From Streptomyces sp. NBC_00414 (lineage in GTDB: Bacteria > Actinomycetota > Actinomycetes > Streptomycetales > Streptomycetaceae): a DNA stretch of 64,000 nucleotides. The notes under the pieces are model-generated. The model had not been told where the DNA came from. It made no database searches and worked only from the letters and a program-made list of their open reading frames with translations. The stretch's first letter is position 1. The number at the start of each line of letters is the position of its first letter. Positions 1 to 7,318 of this stretch are shown here, in pieces. The position numbers were made by a program, and so were the translations under genes. The stretch covers positions 6,138,001-6,202,000 of the forward strand of contig NZ_CP107935.1 of the NCBI RefSeq assembly GCF_036038375.1. The letters are read 5' to 3'.

Positions 1-890
1 GCCAGGAGGGTCAGGGTGCCCGCCAGGACGATGCCCAGGAGGTTCAGCAGGAGCTGGTTCGTCGAGCCGATGGTCTGGGTGGTGTCTCCGTAGCTGAGGG
101 CCACCGCCGCGTTGGCGGCTGCCGGGACCGTGGTGACGGAGATGGCCACGCCCACCAGGAGGCCCGACTTGGCCGAGGTCAGGGAGAGCGTGCCGGCTAT
201 GCCCGCGAGGACCGCCACGACGAACGAGAACGCGTCGGGCGCGTAGACGAAGGCCGTGTTGGGCCGGTCGCCCTCCAGCATGTCCTCGGTGAACAGGCCC
301 AGGCCGTCCATCAGCAGACTGAAGAGCACGGTGACGGCCATCGCCACGGCGAAGCCCACCAGCAGAGCGGTGAGCGAGCGCAGGGCCAGGCGCGGGCGGC
401 GCTGGACCACGGCCGTGCTGAACCCCGCCAGGGGGCCGAACTCCGGGCCCACCGCCATCGCGCCCACGATCAGGATCGCGTTGTCGAGGACCACACCGCA
501 GGCCGCGATCATCGTGGCGAGCGTGATGAAGGCCAGGTAGGTGACCGAGAGCGTCGACTCCTCGTGCGTGGCCTCCGTCAGCTGCTCCCACAGGACGGCG
601 TCCACGCCTTCTCCGGGGGCGTCGTCCTCGGCCTTGTCGGCGCGCTTCGACAGCGACAGGTCGATGTCCTCGACGGCGATCGACCCGCTCCGGTCGATCT
701 CCAGTTCGCGCAGCCCGCTGATCAGTTCGTCGCCCGCCTCGCGCGCCACGTCGACCATCACGATGTCGCCGACGGGGTTGCGGGCGGCGCCCGGTACGAC
801 CGCCAGGTGGGTCGTACCGACGGTCTCCTCGATCAGCCGGATCACGGCGTCGGTCCGGTCGGAGGGGGTGATCAGGCGCAGGTGCAGCAT
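1..890 (-). CDS. DUF389 family integral membrane protein (C-terminus cut by window edge)
   Basis: Reading leftwards from the ATG at 888-890 gives 296 codons without a stop, running off the left edge of the window. Residues 1-110 form a soluble, mixed-charge domain beginning MLHLRLITPS. From about residue 117 there are at least six hydrophobic segments (roughly 117-137, 139-160, 172-195, 222-240, 243-262, 279-296), including the conserved segment around AILIVGAMAVGPEFGPLAG. This N-terminal cytoplasmic region plus membrane bundle is the layout of the DUF389 (uncharacterised hydrophobic domain) family, whose function is not established. It faces the same way as coaA upstream but is separated from it by 62 bases. 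Family assignment is confident; no function can be given. Confidence 0.85.
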   Translation of the reverse strand, partial: MLHLRLITPSDRTDAVIRLIEETVGTTHLAVVPGAARNPVGDIVMVDVAREAGDELISGLRELEIDRSGSIAVEDIDLSLSKRADKAEDDAPGEGVDAVLWEQLTEATHEESTLSVTYLAFITLATMIAACGVVLDNAILIVGAMAVGPEFGPLAGFSTAVVQRRPRLALRSLTALLVGFAVAMAVTVLFSLLMDGLGLFTEDMLEGDRPNTAFVYAPDAFSFVVAVLAGIAGTLSLTSAKSGLLVGVAISVTTVPAAANAAVALSYGDTTQTIGSTNQLLLNLLGIVLAGTLTLL

Positions 891-952
891 GGGGGCAGGG
901 TAGCCGCACCGAACGGCGGCCCGGCGGCGGCCCGGCAGCGGCCCGGCAGGGG

Positions 953-1942
953 TCAGAGCTTGCGCAGGCTGAGCTTCTGGACCTTGTGGTCCTGGCCCTT
1001 GCGGACGACGAGGGTGGCGCGGCCGCGGGTCGGGGCCACGTTCTCCAGGAGGTTGACCTTGTTGACGGTCCGCCAGGTCGTCCGGGCGTAGTCGAGCGCC
1101 TCCTCCTCGGAGACCTGCGTGTACTTGCGGAAGTACGAGGACGGGTTCTGGAACGCCGTCTCGCGCAGCCGGCGGAAACGGTTCAGGTACCAGCGCTCGA
1201 TGTCCTCGGCGCGGGCGTCCACGTACACGCTGAAGTCGAAGTAGTCGGCGAGGCCGACGCGGGTGCGGCCGTCCTTGCCGGGCAGGGCGGGCTGCAGGAC
1301 GTTCAGGCCCTCGACGATCAGGATGTCCGGGCGGCGGACGGTGAGCCGCTCGTCCGGGACGATGTCGTAGATGAGGTGGGAGTAGACCGGGGCCGTCACC
1401 TCGTCCTTGCCCGCTTTGATGTCGGCTACGAACCGGGTCAGCGCCCGGCGGTCGTACGACTCCGGGAAACCCTTCCTGGACATCAGACCGCGGGCCTGGA
1501 GTTCCTTCGTCGGCAGCAGGAAGCCGTCCGTGGTGACCCGCTCGACGCGCGGATGCTCCGGCCAGCGGGACAGCAGGGCCTGCAGCAGGCGGGCGACGGT
1601 GGACTTGCCGACGGCGACCGAGCCCGCCACGCCTATCACGAACGGCGTACCGGACTGTGAGCCCTTCTCGCCGAGGAAGGTGTTGAGGGCGCCGCGCAGG
1701 CCGTCGGTCGCGCCGACGTAGAGGTTGAGGAGCCGGGACAGCGGCAGATAGATGTCCCGTACCTCGTCGAGGTCGATGACATCGCCGAGACCGCGCAGTC
1801 TCTCCACCTCCTCCGCGGTCAGCGGGAGGGGCGTCTTCTCACGCAGCGCGCTCCACTGCGCGCGGGTGAGGTCGACGTAGGGAGTCGCCTCCGGCCTGGG
1901 CCGGTGGGCGCTCCGCGGCAACGAGGAGACCGATGAGATCAC
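953..1942 (-). CDS. coaA: Type I pantothenate kinase
   Basis: Phosphorylates pantothenate with ATP, the first and usually rate-controlling step of coenzyme A synthesis in the cytoplasm. The 329-residue product has the Walker A motif GVAGSVAVGKST at residues 104-115, the downstream TTDGFLLP segment, and the YFDFSVYVDA region of the bacterial CoaA (P-loop kinase) family; length is normal. Translation starts at GTG 1942. No Shine-Dalgarno sequence precedes it, but a TAACAA hexamer on the minus strand at 1949-1954 lies 6 bases upstream, so the mRNA may be leaderless. Nothing unusual in the protein itself. Confidence 0.96.
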   Translation of the reverse strand: MISSVSSLPRSAHRPRPEATPYVDLTRAQWSALREKTPLPLTAEEVERLRGLGDVIDLDEVRDIYLPLSRLLNLYVGATDGLRGALNTFLGEKGSQSGTPFVIGVAGSVAVGKSTVARLLQALLSRWPEHPRVERVTTDGFLLPTKELQARGLMSRKGFPESYDRRALTRFVADIKAGKDEVTAPVYSHLIYDIVPDERLTVRRPDILIVEGLNVLQPALPGKDGRTRVGLADYFDFSVYVDARAEDIERWYLNRFRRLRETAFQNPSSYFRKYTQVSEEEALDYARTTWRTVNKVNLLENVAPTRGRATLVVRKGQDHKVQKLSLRKL

Positions 1943-1948
1943 AGTCCA

Positions 1949-1954
1949 TTGTTA
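1949..1954 (-). promoter_or_regulatory. Possible -10 element of a leaderless coaA promoter
   Basis: On the minus strand the hexamer TAACAA ends 6 bases before the coaA GTG, and there is no ribosome binding site. This is the spacing expected if transcription starts at the first codon. The -35 region is not recognisable, so the call is tentative. Confidence 0.35.
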
Positions 1955-2227
1955 CGGGAGTTTGAACGAACCGTCGGGTGTGGTCCGTCACGTGGGTCCT
2001 CCCACGGGTCTGTTCCGTCCGCGTTCCACCCGCGTCCGAACCCTGGACCGCCGGGTCGTACGGGCATAGCGTGCCGCCCACCCGGGAGCGAGCCGCCTTC
2101 CGGGACGCCGGTGGTGGGGATGGTCGTCGTGACCGTACGTTTCCGAGTGCGTGGCTTTGGCGGGGGAAGAACCGGGCGCAGGTCCGGAGGCGGATCCGGG
2201 GGCGGATCCGGACACGGTACGGCCGAC

Positions 2228-2401
2228 ATGGCGGGCCGGGTGTGCAGCGAACTGGCGCTCGACCTGCCCGACGAGGACCTGGGGGAGTACCTCTACGACT
2301 GCATCGACCTCTACCGGATGGGCAGCAAACCGCGCTGCGAGGAGGTCGAGTACCTGGGGATGGTCCAGGAGGCGATCGACCGTATCGAGCGCGGCGAGTA
2401 G
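2228..2401 (+). CDS. Small hypothetical protein (57 aa)
   Basis: A 57-residue acidic protein starting MAGRVCSELALDLPDEDLGE and ending in IERGE. Composition is protein-like, with several hydrophobic/acidic helical stretches, and it ends only 94 bases before glmS. The frame stays open upstream to 1949 but that part is Gly/Arg-rich and looks non-coding, so the ATG at 2228 is preferred. No strong ribosome binding site is visible before it, and a start further upstream cannot be excluded. I do not recognise the family. Confidence 0.45.
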   Translation: MAGRVCSELALDLPDEDLGEYLYDCIDLYRMGSKPRCEEVEYLGMVQEAIDRIERGE

Positions 2402-2483
2402 GGGCCGGCCGGTGCGAGTGGCGCGGGCCGGGGAATTTCCGATATCGGGCACGCGGTGCCTGGGTGGGGCGGGCGTCGGCATC

Positions 2484-2489
2484 TAGGCT
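2484..2489 (+). promoter_or_regulatory. -10 element TAGGCT of a leaderless glmS promoter
   Basis: TAGGCT sits 6 bases upstream of the glmS ATG (2496) and no Shine-Dalgarno sequence is present. The same TAGGCT plus 6-base arrangement precedes tsaB at 13987. It fits a leaderless transcript starting at the A of the ATG. Confidence 0.5.
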
Positions 2490-2495
2490 GCCGCC

Positions 2496-4343
2496 ATGTG
2501 CGGAATCGTGGGATACGTGGGGTCGCAGTCGGCGCTCGATGTGGTGGTTGCCGGACTGAAACGGCTGGAGTACCGGGGTTACGACTCGGCGGGCGTGGCG
2601 GTGCTCGCGGACGGCGGGATGGCCGCCGCGAAGAAGGCCGGCAAGCTCGCCAACCTGGAGAAGGAACTGGTCGAGCGGCCGTTGCCGACCGGGTCCACGG
2701 GCATCGGCCACACGCGCTGGGCCACGCACGGCGGGCCGACGGACACGAACGCACATCCGCATCTCGACAACGCCGGACGGGTCGCGGTCGTCCACAACGG
2801 CATCATCGAGAACTTCGCCGAGCTGCGGGCCGAGCTGGCCGAGCGCGGGCACTCGCTGACCTCCGAGACCGACACCGAGGTCGTCGCGCATCTGCTCGCC
2901 GAGGAGTTCTCCGCGTGCGCCGACCTCGCCGAGTCCATGCGGCTGGTGTGCCGGCGGCTCGAAGGGGCCTTCACCCTGGTGGCCGCGCACGCCGACGAGC
3001 CGGACGTGGTCGTGGGGGCCCGGCGGAACTCGCCCCTCGTCGTGGGGGTGGGTGAGGGTGAGGCCTTCCTCGCCTCGGACGTCGCCGCGTTCATCGCGCA
3101 CACGCGGTCCGCGATCGAGCTGGGGCAGGACCAGGTGGTCGAGCTGCGGCGCGACGCGGTCGTCGTCACCGGGTTCGACGGGCTGTCCGCCGAGGTGCGG
3201 CCTTACCACGTCGACTGGGACGTGTCCGCGGCGGAGAAGGGCGGCTACGACTACTTCATGCTCAAGGAGATCGCCGAGCAGCCGAAGGCGGTCGCCGACA
3301 CGCTGCTCGGCCGCGTCGACGCGAGCGGTTCGCTGACGCTCGACGAGGTACGGATCCCGCCCGGGGCGCTGCGGGAGGTCGACAAGGTCGTGGTGGTGGC
3401 GTGCGGGACGGCGTTCCACGCCGGGCTGATCGCCAAGTACGCCATCGAGCACTGGACCCGGATCCCGTGCGAGGTGGAGCTGGCGAGCGAGTTCCGGTAC
3501 CGGGACCCGATCCTGGACTCGCGGACGCTGGTGATCGCCATCTCGCAGTCCGGGGAGACCATGGACACGCTGATGGCCCTGCGGCACGCCCGGGAACAGG
3601 GCGCCAGGGTACTGGCCGTGTGCAACACGAACGGCTCGACGATCCCCCGCGAGTCGGACGCGGTGCTCTACACGCACGCGGGGCCGGAGGTCGCGGTCGC
3701 CTCCACGAAGGCGTTCCTGACCCAGCTGGTGGCCTGCTACCTCGTGGCGCTGTACCTGGGCCAGGTCCGCGGGACGAAGTGGGGCGACGAGATCCGGGCG
3801 GTCGTGCGCGACCTGTCCCGGATCTCCGAGGAGGTCGAACGGGTCCTGGAGACGATGGAGCCGGTACGGGAACTCGCGCGGTCGTTGGCCGACAAGAACA
3901 CGGTGTTGTTCCTGGGCCGGCACGTGGGCTACCCGGTCGCCCTTGAGGGCGCGCTGAAGCTCAAGGAACTCGCCTACATGCATGCCGAGGGCTTCGCGGC
4001 AGGCGAGCTGAAGCATGGGCCGATCGCCCTGATCGAGGAGGACCTGCCGGTGGTCGTGGTGGTGCCGTCGCCGAAGGGGCGTTCGGTGCTGCACGACAAG
4101 ATCGTCTCCAACATCCAGGAGATCCGGGCGCGGGGTGCGCGGACGATCGTGATCGCGGAGGAGGGGGACGAGACGGTGGTCCCCTACGCGGACCACCTGA
4201 TCCGCATCCCGGCGACGCCGGTGTTGCTGCAGCCGCTCGTCGCGACGGTCCCGCTGCAGGTCTTCGCCTGCGAGTTGGCTACCGCCCGGGGCAACGAGGT
4301 GGATCAGCCGCGCAACTTGGCGAAGTCCGTGACGGTGGAGTGA
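2496..4343 (+). CDS. glmS: Glutamine-fructose-6-phosphate aminotransferase (isomerizing)
   Basis: Makes glucosamine-6-phosphate from fructose-6-phosphate and glutamine, the entry step to UDP-GlcNAc and peptidoglycan. The 615-residue product begins MCGIVGYVG, so after Met removal Cys becomes the N-terminal nucleophile of the class II glutaminase domain (about 1-230). Two SIS domains follow (about 285-420 and 460-600), including AISQSGETMDT and ASTKAF, and the conserved C-terminus PRNLAKSVTVE. Length is normal and no key residue is missing. The last 40 bases overlap the 3' end of the convergent DUF397 gene. Streptomycetes often carry a second glmS elsewhere. Confidence 0.97.
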   Translation: MCGIVGYVGSQSALDVVVAGLKRLEYRGYDSAGVAVLADGGMAAAKKAGKLANLEKELVERPLPTGSTGIGHTRWATHGGPTDTNAHPHLDNAGRVAVVHNGIIENFAELRAELAERGHSLTSETDTEVVAHLLAEEFSACADLAESMRLVCRRLEGAFTLVAAHADEPDVVVGARRNSPLVVGVGEGEAFLASDVAAFIAHTRSAIELGQDQVVELRRDAVVVTGFDGLSAEVRPYHVDWDVSAAEKGGYDYFMLKEIAEQPKAVADTLLGRVDASGSLTLDEVRIPPGALREVDKVVVVACGTAFHAGLIAKYAIEHWTRIPCEVELASEFRYRDPILDSRTLVIAISQSGETMDTLMALRHAREQGARVLAVCNTNGSTIPRESDAVLYTHAGPEVAVASTKAFLTQLVACYLVALYLGQVRGTKWGDEIRAVVRDLSRISEEVERVLETMEPVRELARSLADKNTVLFLGRHVGYPVALEGALKLKELAYMHAEGFAAGELKHGPIALIEEDLPVVVVVPSPKGRSVLHDKIVSNIQEIRARGARTIVIAEEGDETVVPYADHLIRIPATPVLLQPLVATVPLQVFACELATARGNEVDQPRNLAKSVTVE

Positions 4344-4522
4344 CTTTTCAGGGCTTCCACGAAGGGCGCGAAGGCTCCGGCCGGGAAGGTGAGGGTGGCC
4401 CTGGCCGGGGTCTTGGAGTCGCGGACGGCTGTGTGGGTGGGGGAGGTTGCGATCTCCACGCAGCTGTTGCCGTCACCCTCGCCTGAGTAGGAGGACTTCC
4501 GCCACTTGTCGAAGGTGGTCAT
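4304..4522 (-). CDS. DUF397 domain protein
   Basis: A 72-residue protein with the DUF397 hallmarks: WRKSSYSG near the N-terminus, then GNSCVEIA, then VRDSKTP and a short FxxFVxALK segment. DUF397 proteins are small partners encoded next to Xre-type regulators with a DUF5753 domain in streptomycetes, as in the WhiJ and BldB families, and are thought to act with them in developmental control. Here it is 7 bases downstream of exactly such a regulator (4530-5366), almost certainly in one transcript. Its 3' end overlaps the convergent glmS gene by 40 bases, which is unusual and leaves no room for a terminator. Confidence 0.88.
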   Translation of the reverse strand: MTTFDKWRKSSYSGEGDGNSCVEIATSPTHTAVRDSKTPARATLTFPAGAFAPFVEALKSHSTVTDFAKLRG

Positions 4523-4529
4523 GGGCGCC

Positions 4530-5366
4530 TCACAGCTCCTTCGCCAGGTCGTGGATGAGGTCGCGCGACTGTTCGGGGTCGAGCGATACAGCTTTCATCC
4601 TACGGAAGCTCGTTCGATAGATGTTGAGTTGAGCTTCGGAATCGACGAAGACCGTGCCGTGGGGTGCGTCGCGCACCACCGTGTCCAGCTTGGGCAGCGG
4701 GCCACCGGCGTACGTCATGGTGCCCGAGGCTTTGGCGAAACCGTCCAGGTCGAAGGGGATGACTCGAAGGACGAGATGCTCCGCTTCCGAAAGTTCGAGG
4801 AGGCGCACGAGTTGAGCCCGGGAGGCAGCACGGTCGCTGACCCTCATGCGTAGCGCCGCCTCGTGGATCACGACTTCGTGCGGGATGGTGTTCTTCTGTC
4901 GTGCTGAACGGTGGTTGACGCGCAACTCAAGTTCGTCTTGGGAGAGTTCCGGCAACCTGGCGGAGAATACGGCGCGGGCGTAGTCCTCTGTCTGTAGCCG
5001 TCCCGGCACATAGAGGATCGCTACGTCGTGCAGGAATGCGGCGTGGTGTTCCAGCTCGGCGAGGTCGAGGAACGACGTGGGCAGTAGCTCTCTGTACTCC
5101 TCCCACCAACCGCGTGTCCGGTCCGTGGCCATCGCGACCAGGGCGTCGATGAACTCGGTGTCCGTGCATGCGTAGTGGGACGCGAGGCGCCGGAGCCGTT
5201 TCTCGCTCACTCCTGACGTGCCCAGCTCGATCTGGCTGATCTGGACAGAGTTCACGCCGAGCAGTGCCGCTGCCTCGCGTGCGCTGAGTCCCGCTGCCTC
5301 GCGGAGTCTTCGCAGCTCAACCGCCAGGCGTAGCTGTCGTGCTGTCGGCTCGCGCCCTGTGCCCAT
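4530..5366 (-). CDS. Xre-family regulator with C-terminal DUF5753 domain
   Basis: A 278-residue DNA-binding protein. Residues about 14-70 are an Xre helix-turn-helix (LRRLREAAGLSAREAAALLG, then VQISQIELG); residues about 95-275 match the DUF5753 effector domain (IPHEVVIHEAALRM, FAKASGTMTYAGG, VFVDSEAQLNIYR). Such regulators control, with a DUF397 partner, aspects of differentiation and antibiotic production in Streptomyces. The DUF397 gene follows after 7 bases and a divergent ATPase gene lies at 5590; this three-gene arrangement recurs in streptomycetes. The ATG start is preceded by an AAGGAG-like sequence. The target promoter is not known. Confidence 0.9.
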   Translation of the reverse strand: MGTGREPTARQLRLAVELRRLREAAGLSAREAAALLGVNSVQISQIELGTSGVSEKRLRRLASHYACTDTEFIDALVAMATDRTRGWWEEYRELLPTSFLDLAELEHHAAFLHDVAILYVPGRLQTEDYARAVFSARLPELSQDELELRVNHRSARQKNTIPHEVVIHEAALRMRVSDRAASRAQLVRLLELSEAEHLVLRVIPFDLDGFAKASGTMTYAGGPLPKLDTVVRDAPHGTVFVDSEAQLNIYRTSFRRMKAVSLDPEQSRDLIHDLAKEL

Positions 5367-5589
5367 CGACTGCTCCTTGGTTCAACGCGCGTGCCGTCGC
5401 AACTCGTTCGGAGTCAGATTACGCGATCCAGTTGCAAAACCTTAAATCTAAGAACTACCTTCAGTGACGCGACGCATACTCTGCGGCACGCCGGGACCTC
5501 GGAAGCGCACCGCACCGTCCTGCCATGACGGTTGCGGCATGCCACTGCCCGCACTCCGCAACTCCCCATGAACCGAACGGAGTTCACGC

Positions 5590-6003
5590 ATGCCTGAAAG
5601 CGAATCCTGGGAGTACTCCCTCTACGTCCCCAACGACCTCCGTGCCGTCACCGTCAGCCGCCGCACCCTCCGGCTGATCCTCACCATGCACGGCCTGATC
5701 CGTCACGTCGACGTCGCCGAACTCCTCGCCACGGAGCTGATCTCCAACGCCGTACGCCACACGAAAGGGCCCGCGGCCCTGCGCGTGCGGTGGTCGGCCG
5801 GGGTGCTGCGGATCGGCGCCTGGGACGCGGACCCCGGCCCGCCGGAACCGCCCTGCCTGGTGGGCGACCTGCTGGACCTCTCGGAGGAGGGACGCGGGCT
5901 CGCCCTGGTCAAGTCATGCGCCGACACATGGGGCTGGCATCCGCTGACCAGCAACGGCAACGGCGGCAAGTACGTGTGGTGCGAGCTGGCCTCGACGGCG
6001 TGA
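5590..6003 (+). CDS. ATP-binding protein, HATPase_c_2 / anti-sigma factor kinase-like
   Basis: A 137-residue single-domain GHKL ATPase. The N box is ELLATELISNAVRHTKG (about residues 43-60), the G1 region is around WDADPGPPEP, and the G2 region is EEGRGLALVKSCADTWGW near residue 97. This is the RsbW/SpoIIAB-like family, abundant in streptomycetes, usually proposed to bind sigma factors or anti-anti-sigma factors. It is divergent from the Xre/DUF397 pair and probably part of the same regulatory module. The kinase target cannot be inferred from sequence. Confidence 0.85.
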   Translation: MPESESWEYSLYVPNDLRAVTVSRRTLRLILTMHGLIRHVDVAELLATELISNAVRHTKGPAALRVRWSAGVLRIGAWDADPGPPEPPCLVGDLLDLSEEGRGLALVKSCADTWGWHPLTSNGNGGKYVWCELASTA

Positions 6004-6021
6004 ACGTTTCATCGCCGCTCC

Positions 6022-6276
6022 GTGGCACACGCCCGTGGTCCGCAGGGCAGCGCCATACTGAAGGCGATCGCCCGAGCCGTTCAGGAACTCCACCAGACGG
6101 ACCCCGTAACCGCCGGGTACTTCGCCGAGTTCCTGGACATCACCCTGGGGAACTCCCCAGCCGGAGATCAATGGAGGACAGACACGTCGTTCGTCAGCTA
6201 CTTCCCGGGCCGGGGAACCGTCCGTGAGACGGCCTACCTGGTCGAGTATCTGTTTGCCGAGGAGCCGAGCCCGTAG
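6022..6276 (+). CDS. Hypothetical protein, possibly a fragment of a larger family
   Basis: A GTG-started, 84-residue frame 18 bases after the ATPase gene. The segment DPVTAGYFAEFLDITLGNSP followed by a Trp-containing motif recalls, from memory, the middle of longer Streptomyces proteins (DP.TAADYAELTE...GLG...A...W type). In those an additional 80-100 residues follow, so this may be a shortened relative that has lost both ends. No strong ribosome binding site. Function unknown; coding status is likely but not certain. Confidence 0.45.
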   Translation: MAHARGPQGSAILKAIARAVQELHQTDPVTAGYFAEFLDITLGNSPAGDQWRTDTSFVSYFPGRGTVRETAYLVEYLFAEEPSP

Positions 6277-6303
6277 GCGCCGGGCGGGCCATAGGGTGCC
6301 CTG

Positions 6304-6675
6304 ATGAGCATTATCGGGGTCGGTATTGATGTGGCCGAGATCGAGCGGTTCGCCGCGTCGTTGGAGCGGACGCCGGGGATGGCCGAGCGGCTGTTCCTGG
6401 AGAGCGAGTTGCTGTTGCCCGGCGGGGAGCGGCGCGGGGTCGCCTCTCTTGCCGCTCGCTTCGCTGCGAAGGAGGCGCTTGCCAAGGCGTTGGGGGCGCC
6501 GGGGGGGCTGCGGTGGAGTGATGCCGAGGTCTATGTCGAGGAGAGTGGGCAGCCTCGGCTTCGGGTCACGGGGACGGTTGCCGCGCGGGCGGCGGAGCTT
6601 GGGGTTGTGTCCTGGCATGTTTCGCTCAGCCATGACGCGGGGGTCGCCTCGGCGGTGGTGGTGGCGGAGGGGTAG
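6304..6675 (+). CDS. acpS: Holo-[acyl-carrier-protein] synthase
   Basis: Transfers the 4'-phosphopantetheine arm of CoA to the serine of acyl carrier protein, activating fatty acid and polyketide synthesis. The 123-residue product has the family's N-terminal GVGIDVAEIERF motif (metal-binding Asp9), the ARFAAKEALAKALG motif with Glu/Lys near residue 62, and the C-terminal WHVSLSHDAGVASAVVV segment. Length is typical. It is followed by a cluster of the genus-typical short repeats. Confidence 0.96.
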   Translation: MSIIGVGIDVAEIERFAASLERTPGMAERLFLESELLLPGGERRGVASLAARFAAKEALAKALGAPGGLRWSDAEVYVEESGQPRLRVTGTVAARAAELGVVSWHVSLSHDAGVASAVVVAEG

Positions 6676-6722
6676 CCGCTCCGCGGGGTGGGGGGCGTGG
6701 GCTGCGGGTGGGGTGTGGCTGG

Positions 6723-6870
6723 TTGCGCAGTTCCCCGCGCCCCTTAAAAGATTGCGCCGTTCCCCGCGCCCCTAAAGGACTGCGCCGTTCCCCGCGCCCC
6801 TGAAAGGCGAAAAGATTGCGCCGTTCCCCGCGCCCCTGAGGGCGAAAGATTGCGCCGTTCCCCGCGCCCC
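6723..6870. repeat. Five tandemly spaced copies of the GTTCCCCGCGCCCC repeat
   Basis: Five near-identical copies of a 22-base unit (TTGCGCCGTTCCCCGCGCCCCT with G/A variation at one position) begin near 6723, 6752, 6780, 6816 and 6850, separated by short A-rich linkers such as AAAAGA and GGCGAAAG. The array fills the gap between the convergent acpS and membrane protein genes. The same unit recurs at 13209, 16590, 26604, 33174 and 44975. It is common between genes in Streptomyces chromosomes; its role is unsettled. Confidence 0.9.
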
Positions 6871-6880
6871 AAAAAAGGCA

Positions 6881-7201
6881 CTACATGCCGCTCAAGGCCG
6901 CCATCAGGGCCGCTACGGACAGCAGCGTGGCGGTGGCGTACGCGGCGGCTGCCGTCAGCAGCGCTTGTGTGCCTGTCAGGCGTCTGCGTGTCAGTAGGTA
7001 CACCGCCAGGCCGATCGTGAAGCCGAGCAGTGCGTGGAAGAGCGTCAGCAGCCAGCCGGTGGCCACGGCCACCACCGCGCAGCCGGCGGCCAGCAGCGCT
7101 CCCGCCGGGGTGAGGTCGAGTCGGGCAAGCGGGTACGTCACAGCACCGGCGACCAGCGCTATGGCCGCGGTGACCGTGGCAATGATGAGGAAATCGCTCA
7201 T
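6881..7201 (-). CDS. Small hydrophobic membrane protein (106 aa)
   Basis: Starts at the ATG at 7199-7201 (MSDFLIIATV). The protein is almost entirely hydrophobic, with four probable membrane segments around residues 4-24, 33-53, 55-72 and 78-100, broken by short basic stretches (LTRRRLTG). No recognised domain. It is divergent from the NAD(P)HX repair gene and points into the repeat array. The upstream frame remains open far beyond 7201, but only because of high-GC antisense bias over the neighbouring gene. Confidence 0.7.
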   Translation of the reverse strand: MSDFLIIATVTAAIALVAGAVTYPLARLDLTPAGALLAAGCAVVAVATGWLLTLFHALLGFTIGLAVYLLTRRRLTGTQALLTAAAAYATATLLSVAALMAALSGM

Positions 7202-7318
7202 GGCGCGCCTCCACTCGGTGTCGACACCGAATGAGATGAGTTCCGGAGGCGTGGGGTTGCGCGGCCGGCCTCGTGCAACCCGCTGCCGACATGCGGCCCG
7301 TGAGGGAGACTCGGACCC

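Noticed and set aside
1839..4196. A 785-codon open frame on the minus strand across glmS
   Set aside because: It is antisense to a clear 615-residue GlmS; its product is Arg/His/Gly/Pro-rich without domains, the usual shadow of a high-GC gene.
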